Of a stretch of DNA of 64,000 nucleotides, positions 54,300 through 64,000 are shown piece after piece (the stretch's first letter is position 1; each line of letters starts with the position of its first letter). The position numbers and the translations under genes were made by a program. Source of the stretch: Anastatus disparis. Its lineage: Eukaryota > Arthropoda > Insecta > Hymenoptera > Eupelmidae. The notes under the pieces are model-generated. The model searched no databases. It was not told the origin of the DNA and saw only the letters and a program-made list of their open reading frames with translations. The DNA is taken from NCBI GenBank assembly GCA_017163975.1, contig JAFFSR010000229.1, forward strand, positions 14,030,001 to 14,094,000. Reading direction: 5' to 3'.

Positions 54300-57200
54300 A
54301 CCGATAAAAAAAAATGAATTTAATCCTTAGGACGCTAATTGCAGACTGTATTACTAGGTTAGGTATATGATATGACGCGGTGGTGATGCCGGATAACAAA
54401 TCACGATGATTATGACTCTTATAATGTTAAAAGCCGAACAAAAATGTGTATGCATGAAAAAAAAAAGTGATCACCAATTCACTTGTTTGGAAATTAAAAA
54501 AAAACAAGAAAAAAAAACAAGCAACTTCTTTTTATTCGGCTTTTCTCGAGCTAGGGTTTCAGATACATCCCCTAATCGCCAGATTAGAGATTTTCATTGG
54601 TCGTCTGTCGATGTGCAGCCCTTTTCTTTGCGATAAAATTTTCTTGAAAAAAAAAAAATATAAAAGTTTGAGCCGAAATAATGGTGTTGCATTTTCATCG
54701 GTTGAAAAAAAAATTAAACATAAACAGGAAAGGACAATACACAGTCGATTAATGAGAATTAACATATACAAGGCACAAAGGGACGCACCTCCATCGTGGC
54801 TTTCTTAATCTTGCAAATGGTCACCACCTAAGGAGCGCCAATCGCTTTTTTGAGCAGAAAAAAATATATATACAAAATGATAATGATTGATGAAAGAAAA
54901 AAAATAATTGAAAAATCGCTCCCTAGGTAGCTTATTTATTGAAATCACGTTTTAGATAATAAGAAAGCCGAACTTACACGACATCCTTCCTTTTTCCTTG
55001 TTATGTACGAAAATGTTGAAACAAAAAGAAAAAAAATAAGAATTAAATTTAAAAAAAAAAAGTTTAAGATGGAAACAAAGCTAAATCTATGTACTGCTCT
55101 CTGTCCTTTATTTTTTTTTTCTTTCTCTCTCCCGCGAACAATCAGTATACGTCAAGTTAGTTTTTTTTTCTCATTGTATTGTACATTATTGTTACGTTTA
55201 ATGCTATATGTGTATTACCTGAATATTTTTCATTGACATATGTACTTGTAGGCGGCATTCAAAGCACGATTGAGAGATGGCATTAAGCAGAGAGATTTTT
55301 TTAAAATTAATTACGTAACATTCGATTAATGTGTCATAGATTGTAGTAGTAAAGTAAAATAAAAAAAAAAACAAAGTCTTGAAGTCTGATTGTTAACGAA
55401 ATAAAAAAAAAACTAATTTTTAAAAAAATGAAGTGAAACAATAATTAATCAAAATTTTCTACTGTTGTAAGTCTTAGGAGGATGTATACAATGAAACAAT
55501 CTTGTTCGTGCTTCGAGTGTAAAATGCATACTGAATCTTTTTTATTTTTATATTAAATTAATTTTTTTATTTGAAACCACATGACGCTTCCGTTATATGC
55601 AAGCCGGTGGCCTACGCGCACAATTTTTAAACAAATAAAATTATACAAAAAACGACGAATGATTACATAATTTTCAGTGTTCAAGCCGATTCCTTAAGAC
55701 GGTCGTTGATAACAAAAAAAAAAGAATCAAATTTTTTATATAAATCATTGAAGAGAAACCTAAATAGCTTGAAAAATTATATAAATGTAAACAATATTAG
55801 TTATTTTATCTTCCAGTTTCCTATAGTTGCGTTAGCTATTTCAAAGAGTCAAAATAATATAAATAATGTATGGGCCCTTAAACTGAAGAAGCTAAATTTT
55901 AGCCAGCTAATTATATAACTGGCTTTACATTTTTTTCGAGTTGACTTTCTAAAAAAAAAAAAAAAAAATTTCTCCGGCTCAAAAAATGTTTTAAATTTAT
56001 GTAACTAATTATTTAATCAGCTTTCATTGTTAAAATAGAAAGTTTTAAATAAAAATGTAACGTTTATTAAAATTGACATTTACTTTTTTTTACTTTTTAT
56101 ACCTTTCTTTTCACGTTTTTCAATGTTCAAATGGTAAGTGTTTACTGCAGAAATTCCAAAATGGATTATCTGTTATTATTTAACATTAGTTAAGTTTTAT
56201 GTATTTCATTAAAAATTGAATATTATTTAACCGTGATAAAAAAATTATTCGGATGAGTCAGCGAGCTTTTGATTTTCGTTTGACCTAATTAAAGTTTTTT
56301 TGAATTGAATATTTTTCAGTATACAAAAGATAATATACTCTGAGCTCTAAAAAATGTAAAGTCAGAAATCATGCTTTCACCTTCCGATCTTCAAATTGTA
56401 TCTGCATAAAATACTCAAATTGTCAAATGGCGATGATTACTGTAAATCTCTCCTTTTAGCGCTCGTTTTTCATAATGATACGATGATGACAAACGACAAG
56501 AGTGCGCAAAGGTCCCCGGAAATGCGATGATTGTTAATAATTAAAAAAAAAAAAAAAATATGTCGATGATGGAAAAATAAATGAAATACATAAAATAATA
56601 AATAAATAAAGTAAAATAAATTAACCGATGAATCCTATCAAAATGAAAATAAAGTAAAAACTAATGTTAATAGAAAAAAAAGAGCAAACTTGCAACTCGT
56701 GTTCCTATCGATGCATGCAGAAAAGTCCTGATATTTTCTATAGGATAACCTGTGGTACAATCCTATGTTTTTTTTAATAGAAATACTCAAATTTTTGCTG
56801 AACTGAAATATATTTTTTAAACGCAAAAAATAAAAGAAAACATATTTTGACAATTCTGAATGTAAACATTTTATTGACTAGGGTAATAATAATATATGAA
56901 TATCGAATGGATGAAACGGATTTTTTTAAATAGAAAAAGACATCGAGAGGAACATGACAATTAAAAGATAAAAAAATGGACCTGATAAAAATCACACGCG
57001 TATATATCTATACGATTTTTAAGTCGCGCGATATTCAACAAATATTCTGCTGACCATTGAAACAAAAGAAGAAAAAATAAAAATAAATTATGAATGAATA
57101 AAAGAAAAAAAAAAGTAAGAACGACGCTTATAATTTAATAACAGAAACTACTAATCTAACTTGTAATGTAATTGTATTGTAATAATGGTATTGTAACGCC

Positions 57201-59850
57201 AACTCTATAAGAAAAAAAAAAATTAATCTACTCGTTTTTTGTATGTGTATTAAGCATAAATAATCTCTTGTCAGTGCGCTACGAAAAACACAGGCTAAAT
57301 TTTCCGGCTCGTCGAAATAAAATGCGTGGGTTGAGAACGAGGAAGAAAATTGAAAGAAAGAAAGGTGGCGCCTCGCGAATAAAATAAGAAAAAAAAAAAT
57401 ACAGTCAGGCGGATCAAGGAGAATAGACGGGTGGAAATGTGTTTTTGTCGAGCGGCAAAATATCGCGGACTCATCGGCAAGCTCGGAGGCAAGTCATCAA
57501 AGTCGAAAAAGGGAAAGAGAGAGAGAAAAATAGTGCGTCAAGGATTATATATTCAAAAAGAGAAAGAGAGAGAGAGAGAGATAGGGGGGAGAGAAAAAGG
57601 AGATGGAATGTATAATCAAATGAGACTTGTATTTTTACAAATATTCAAAAGAAAAAAATGTACAAATTAAAGAAAACTTTAACAAGAAAAAAAAATAATA
57701 AAAAAAAAGAGAATGAACTTGTTTCGTATACCTTAATATCTCTTGTCACCTTCGTGTGATATTTGCGTGAGCATTGGAATTTATATATATACAAATATGA
57801 GAAGAAAGCTGGGGACTGACGATAATAAATAATAATAGAGAACGAAACATAATAAAAATAAAAGAAAAGAAAAACGAAAAATAAAAAAAAAAATTAATCG
57901 ATTTGACGAATGACTTGGCTGCGAGTCGAACGTCACTGATTTTTTTATTTTTACCATCGACTAATTCTTATGCGACCGAGGTATGAAAAAAAAATTGAAG
58001 AAAATAATATGGAGAAAGAGGAGAAATCGATAAAAAAAAATATGATCAATAATTAATGAATTGCGAATGAGAATTAAAGAAAAAAGATAAAGAGAAGAAT
58101 CTGACTACCTTAGATAGATATAGTGTAACTTAATAAAAAAAAATGATTAATAAGAAACAAAAATGGTAAAATATAAATATTATATATAAATAAATATATA
58201 AGAAAAAAAAACAGATGGTGTGTATTGTAAGATATTTAATACTGAACTTGTTAGAGACACTTTGATGATGATACTGATGATAATAATTGATAAAAAAAAT
58301 ATATATGGTATGATACTTGAGGATGCTGAATGAAGAATGAGAAAAAATTATGATGATTAATGGGAGACTATTATATTAAATGCGACGACTATAAAAAAAA
58401 AAACGATGATTGTAAACGACGTGACACAAGTTTCGAAAATATATTTAGGAAAAGGAACGTATGATGATACAAAAAAAAACGCAAATACAAAAAAAAATAT
58501 ATAATAGAGGATAATAAGAAAAAAAATATACTATATAAACGACGTGGAGAGAGTATGTGAGATACACCTACATTATTCGCGCTGTAATATAGAGGCATAC
58601 ATAATCCGTTATCCCACTAAAAGAAAAAAAAAATAAGAAAAAAAAATAAAGTAAATCGATGTGTCGATGTACCCGGGCGTGCTCTGATCGTGTATAAATG
58701 TTTCAATGAAGGGCGATGAATTTTCCACGAATTTTTTGCAAGAAGAAGAAGACGACGTTTTTTTTTTTCAAAATAATAAAAAATAATGAGGGAGAGAATC
58801 GATATTATCACGTGAGATGTTCAGACGGTTTGATCACACACTCTGATCTTTTATATAAGAGAATTAGAAAAAAGAAATCAAACTTTTTTGCAAATAATTA
58901 TAAATATTTGTTTAGAAAAAAAAAGATCTAGTTACATTTGTCTTTTGAAATTTTTTACGATAGTCAGGACGAATGTGACAAGATCGTTAATTAGAATAAT
59001 TTTTTTCAAACTTTTTAACCCTATAAGTAAAACAATTATTTATTTATTTTATTAATTCCATTAATTTATTAAATACTGTATATTTCTTTTTTTTTCAATT
59101 AAAATTTGTATGATTAAGCTTTAGATAAGTTTTTAAATAAAAAGAAAATCTTTGCAAACACGTATTGATAAGTAATAAATAATGCACGAGCTGTGCATGA
59201 CTGATTATAGTTGTCGTTTTTAAGTTTTAGTTTAAGCTCTGTAAGAAAATTTTAGCAGTGAAAGAGTAAGGGTTTGAATATAATTACAATAAACTCAGTA
59301 TTAAATTGTTTAAGCATTGAATAAAAAAAAAGAGATAACAAATAAACATAAATCATAACACTGAACAATCAAATCAAAATTTTATATAAGCTTGCCTACA
59401 AACAAATGAAAATAAAATAATAAAATATATGAGCAGTGATCGAGGCCGATCTGAAAGTTTCCAGCAATAAAAAAAATTATTACATTCATATGAAAGAGGA
59501 AAGTAAACGCCTCGCATAGTTGTATAAACAAAAATACACACGCGAATACACATTAGACGTCAGTGAGGAAAAAGTTTAAGGATTGCCCAGGCAAAAAAAT
59601 GTTAAAATTAAAAAAAAAAATTAAAAAAAAGTAAAAAAATACAAAAAAAAAAAACAAAAAAAACGAACACGGCTCGCCCGGTCGCAGCTAGCAATAATAA
59701 CATTCCAAAAACGCAAATCGCAAAACACATAAATTTTGCGATAACCGTTCTTAAAAAACTACTGTGTGCCGCCGTACGAGAGAGAGAAAAAAACACTGTC
59801 AAATACACGCTCATACACTGCTAAAAAAAAAAAATCTGTGTGTTTCTTTA
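54300..59850 (+). other. Strand-asymmetric A-rich region (possible distal 3' UTR or noncoding exon)
   Basis: The plus strand carries dozens of A runs of 7 or more (for example 55951-55968 and 56544-56559) and relatively few equivalent T runs, whereas introns elsewhere in the window show both. The many lysine-rich forward and phenylalanine-rich reverse ORFs here are translations of these runs. Sustained A-over-T skew suggests a single plus-strand transcript, either a long FGF 3' UTR or a separate noncoding RNA. No coding gene is visible. Confidence 0.35.
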
Positions 59851-62800
59851 TTGCCTCTATGCATTACCAACCAACTTGCCTTTACTCACACCAACTTGCC
59901 TTCCGTCACCTCGGTTAACCCCTCGAGTCCTACTATTCTACTTTCCTTTCCCTTGCTAAAACTATATGCGTTTTTTTTTCTTAAACTTTATTTTTCGTGC
60001 CAAAATGCACGAGATTTATTTTTATTTTTAATTTTAAATTAGATTGAAGGTATTAAGAATTTATTTTACAATTTGTTTCTGGTAATGTTGATCATTATAT
60101 AATGAAATTTTTGATAAATTTGTTTATTTTTCAGTAGTAACTTTTTATGTTTCACTATTAAATATTTTGTTAAAAAACAAAATAATAATTTATCTGACAT
60201 ATTATTTAGAGTGCAAATAGATTATTTTTGAGTTATAGTTTCTGGATTATTTTTAAATTATAGTTTTTAAAATAAAATAAAATTTTCTTTAAATTAATTA
60301 TTTTGAAAAAAGAATCAAACATAGAAAAAAATACTTTTTGTAAATTTTTCTAAATGAAGAGTCTACGTTGATAGAAAATTTTTTCTAATCTTTAAGTTAA
60401 ATGCAAGTGTATACACATCAAAATGGATAAACGTCGAATGAAGAGCATCAGGAACGTAAGAGGGACGAGACACAATGAGAAACAAAATCAAACATCTTTT
60501 CAAATATCATCGTCCACCGAGGGGTTCGCCTCGCTCTTCTGCGAGCCTATATATTTGTCCTCTTTTCAACAAGGATCGAGAATGCATTAACGGCAAAATT
60601 GTATATATAGGTATATAGGCATATAAGTATAACTTTACTATGAGGGTTCTTGCTGTTCCATTAATTTATACATGCTACATTCCGTACGATGGCTTTCTTT
60701 ACAGTGTTGCATTCAACAAATTTTTATCGCCCTGTGAAAATCAATGATATTATACTTTTTTTTTTTAAATCTTTTGTTTATTAATTTTTAACTTAACTTT
60801 TTGTTTTACTTTGAAAATTCAAACTGAATTAAAATTCAAGGGTTATTTCAATTTCTTTTAAATTATTTACGTGTTAAAAATTTTATAGATGTTTATCAAA
60901 TGAATAGATTTTAACGAATTCAAATTAGACATTGCTATTGTTGGTGATTTTGGTAAGTATAAAATATATCAGGATTTAAAATCAGTAAATTTTTATATTA
61001 TAATTTTAAATCGAAAATTTCTTAAAGTTGCTTTATATAAAATATTATTAAAATGGTTCATTTAAACAACGAAGTTACATACTTGCTCGTAATACAATAA
61101 CTTGTAACAATATCAAATTAATTTTTTGAAGTCCATCACATTCATTTATACTCTTATTGGCTTTATAAGTTATTATGAACTTGATAAATATTATGAAAAT
61201 TAAAACTAATAATGCAAAAGCCGATCTTAAAATCTTAAAATTATTTCCAGATTGATTTTCTTACAGATAAAAATTAGTTCTGAAAAAGTAAAACATCTTT
61301 TAAATTTTTTTTTAAATTTATTATTATAAACACTTGAATTCTTCAATTAAAAATATTCTTTGATTTGAAGTCCAATTATATATTAAAATATTATTTTAAA
61401 ATAATTTTACGTATTTTATTAGAATAAATTTTTAACATTCTTTTTTAATGAAAAATTAATTTTTTAACTATATTGATTATATATTAATTTTTGCTTTTTC
61501 ACAAAGAAAGTCTTGTGTTGGTGAAAGAAATATTATATTTTCACCCTAACAGCTGGAGTAATAAACTTCATAACTCTAGAAAAATTTCATTACTCGAGCT
61601 AAATTTAAAATTTATAAAATTTAATAAAGTATTAAAAATTTTAATCAAGAAAATTTAGTCTTAATTTTTTTTTAATTGGGCGCGCTTTTTTCAAAGTGGC
61701 CACAGTTGAAGTACGAATAAAGCACTATACACAAATCGAGATCAAAATCTATTTCTCTCTCGGTTATTTACTTTTCTTGCTTGGCTTGTTCGAGTCGCGA
61801 TTTCCATCGTCGGAAAAATTTTCTGACTTTACTCCCTAGTTGCATAATGTACTATTTTTAAATAACATCGAAGTATGTTTTGAATAATTATGAATTTTTC
61901 TTTTTAATAGTTATATCTTATTCAAAAATTAATATTTAATTATATAAGTCTCACTTTATTTACTTTCGATTTGAATTGAAACAATAAAAAAAATTTTTTA
62001 TTTATTGGTTTTATAATAAATAATTGTCTTTTGATTAGTAATAAAGAATTAGCTCCAAAATATTAAATTGCAAAAGAAGTGTTTTTTTTTTAATAGGAAC
62101 CTTTTCGATTAATCTGTAAATATTTTTGAAATACAGGTAACATAAATTCTCACAAAAATTTTAGTTGCCAACGTAATTATTAAAAGTTGTTCAAAAATTT
62201 ATAAATTTTGGCTTAATTAAATTATACATAAAATATGGAAAAAAATAATATGGTGAAATATTGATTTGGATGGTAATTAGCTTTTGAATTTAGGAATATT
62301 CAAATAATCTTCATGCATTGCTTGATTAGTCATAAATGTTAAAATCAAATATATAATAATTTATGTTTCGAAAAAAATTTATAGTTACTAGTTAAAAAGA
62401 CCGTCAATAGAATACCAGATCAAAAACCTTAACATTTTTTATAGAAACGTAACAAAATCAACTGTAGTATTTCTTAAAATGTAAGAAAATAAATTTAAGC
62501 GACTGAGAAAACTCAGTGTGTCTCGAGTACCACTTCAATATCCCCGTTGATTTCTTTATAGTAAAAGCCTGATATTTTCGAGGGTTCCCCAAATATAACG
62601 TTAAAAGAAAAAAAAAAGGATTCCAAATCCTTTTTCCTTTTTACTTCTCAATCCTCAACAACTTTCTTTTCGATTCTCCCATGTCGCAAACATATTATTT
62701 GATCAGAAAATCGCACTCACATAAAAAAGGAACCGTATAAAAATGCCGACTCTTTCAAGTGTTTATACACGAGAATAGATGCTTTTATCTTTCGGTAAAT

Positions 62801-63196
62801 CTAAATTCTTTCTCAATTGAATTTTGAATGTACTCTCAATTTTTTCTTTTTCCTGTTTTTCTTTGTGCTTTTGACTATACGACTAAACGAAGGAACACCG
62901 GAAGTATTACAGTAAGTAAGGACGGTATAAAATATTATGATGGCACTTATGCTTACGTGCTTTATAGGCTTTCAAAGGAATGTTTCGGGTATACAGAATT
63001 TCGGTTCAATAGAAATTCGTACGTGCCAAATGTTCTTCTGACGGGACTATTTGAATATAAAAGAACCGTGCGAACTTTTTAACTTAAATCAAATTGTCAA
63101 TGGATCTCATGAATAGAATAAATAAGAAGTTTTCAAGGAGTCTTTGTGAAATTTAGTTTTTAATCAAATTAGATTTCTAATGTAAAATGGATAGAG
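59851..63196. other. AT-rich noncoding sequence
   Basis: Apart from the ORF at 62828-63082 I see nothing that stands out. A and T runs are balanced again, unlike 54.3-59.85 kb. A short CpG-containing patch lies at 61680-61830. Confidence 0.6.
62828..63082 (+). CDS. Unrecognised 84-residue ORF
   Basis: An ATG-to-TAA ORF ending 114 bp before SINE copy 2. The N-terminus MYSQFFLFPVFLCAF resembles a signal peptide. The body (SKDGIKYYDGTYAYVLYRLS, then aromatic and basic residues) is varied rather than repeat-derived. I considered a FLYWCH-type finger because of DGIKYY, but the expected Cys/His spacing is absent. Without splice evidence or a homologue it may be chance. Confidence 0.15.
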   Translation: MYSQFFLFPVFLCAFDYTTKRRNTGSITVSKDGIKYYDGTYAYVLYRLSKECFGYTEFRFNRNSYVPNVLLTGLFEYKRTVRTF

Positions 63197-63380
63197 GTCG
63201 TCAGTGGCTCAGTCGGTAGAACGATAGATTCGCAATCTCGAGGTCCCGAGTTCGAATCCCGCTCTCGGACGATCGATACAAGCACCACTGTACGTTACAT
63301 GTGCTTTGTTCACAAACACACTGAAACGACCTCCGTTGCTAATTAGCATCACGATGATAGCATAAATACAGCGACGTTAA
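63197..63380 (+). mobile_element. tRNA-derived SINE, copy 2
   Basis: Same family as the minus-strand copy at 45344-45530. The A box TGGCTCAGTCGG is at 63205-63216 and the B box GTTCGAATCC at 63250-63259. The body shares GCACCACTGTACGTTACATG, GCTAATTAGCATCACGATG and the GCGACGTTAA end. Full-length sharing of the tRNA-unrelated body is what identifies a SINE rather than two tRNA pseudogenes. A tRNA gene-finder would probably score only the first ~75 bases, as a pseudogene. Confidence 0.85.
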
Positions 63381-63812
63381 ATAAAATTTTTAAAAATGAA
63401 TAAATTTTCACAACAATGGGTTCACTTATTTTTTTTTTAATGTATAAATAAAATTTTTATATACAAATATTTATTGATAAACTTTTAAAATATACCAATT
63501 TTCTATAAATATCGTTTTCAAAATAACTTTTATAGGTAAATTTTATATTGATTTCCACTAATTATTGTAATTAATCAATTTCTACAGTAAAAATCGTTTT
63601 GATTCCTATATAAATTATATATTTCCAGAAAAAAAATAAATTTCATAAATACATCTTTTTCAAGGATTAAAATTGATCCATCCTGAAAGCTACAACAAAA
63701 TAATGAGTTTTTTCGGACGATCTCAGAAGATGTCTGTATCCAAGTTAAAGATAGTCGAAGACGCGTGCTTGTTCTAAAAATAAATCTACCTCTGAACAGA
63801 AGCGTGATTAAC

Positions 63813-63821
63813 CAGGTAAGT
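63813..63821 (+). other. Strong orphan splice-donor sequence
   Basis: CAG|GTAAGTC matches the consensus donor almost perfectly. The upstream ~150 bp contains stops in every frame and a 15-codon ORF (MSVSKLKIVEDACLF), so an exon ending here would be noncoding or a 5' UTR of a gene continuing to the right. Confidence 0.2.
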
Positions 63822-64000
63822 CGAGTAACGTTCGTTCTTGCATGTGTTAAACGAGTATGGGTATACGATCTACTTAATGCACAAAGGCAGCGATAAGCTA
63901 GCTCATCAAAAAAAAAAAAAAAAAAGGAAAAAGGTTTTCAACTAAAAAGGGATATTGTATATAAAAAAGGTGCGAGAAATGACTCGTCATGCCGGCTTTT

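Noticed and set aside
59608..59814. Minus-strand ORF with a hydrophobic C-terminus
   Set aside because: The hydrophobic end is translated poly(A) (Phe runs on the minus strand), not a membrane protein.
63197..63272. Functional tRNA gene (anticodon position CGC)
   Set aside because: The T-stem is mispaired, extra bases precede the 3' acceptor strand, and the similarity to the 45 kb copy extends far past a tRNA. It is a SINE head.

Overview
The window looks like part of an insect nuclear genome, possibly hymenopteran. It is AT-rich, with intron-rich sequence, abundant homopolymer and microsatellite tracts, CpG-rich islets, GT/AG splice sites and a tRNA-derived SINE. No bacterial-type gene organisation is visible. 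The order-level guess is an inference from general character only; no single marker in the window fixes it.

The one gene I can establish is on the + strand: a secreted fibroblast growth factor of the FGF8/17/18 subfamily, the insect counterpart of Drosophila thisbe/pyramus. Four coding exons join in one consistent phase: 34538-34583 (signal-peptide core), 39510-39642 (start of the beta-trefoil), 50479-50585 (middle) and 50802-51323 (end of the trefoil plus a Ser/His/Arg-rich tail). The initiator ATG is not in the first of these exons, so at least one 5' exon is missing. It lies either in the first 34.5 kb or beyond the left edge. A juxtaposed acceptor/donor at position 28/29 resembles a recursive-splicing ratchet point, which favours a very long 5' intron extending out of the window.

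The most interesting signal is at the 3' end of the FGF. After the TGA at 51321-51323 the same frame stays open for 112 more codons to a TAA at 51660-51662. The composition is coding-like and the extension ends in a hydrophobic segment. A 6-bp stem overlaps the stop codon itself. This suggests stop-codon readthrough, or an alternatively spliced 'exitron', giving a longer and perhaps membrane-tethered FGF isoform.

Layout: 1-34537 is 5' intron or intergenic sequence with microsatellites, CpG-rich islets and candidate regulatory patches. 34584-39509 is an intron carrying a 381-bp fold-back element (175-bp arms, TTAA flanks). 39643-50478 is a large intron carrying SINE copy 1. 50586-50801 is a short intron. 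From 51663 on there is a probable 3' UTR, followed by a strikingly plus-strand A-rich stretch up to about 59.85 kb. From 60 to 64 kb there is AT-rich sequence with SINE copy 2 and a strong orphan splice donor near the right edge. No rRNA, functional tRNA, CRISPR array or complete autonomous transposon was found.
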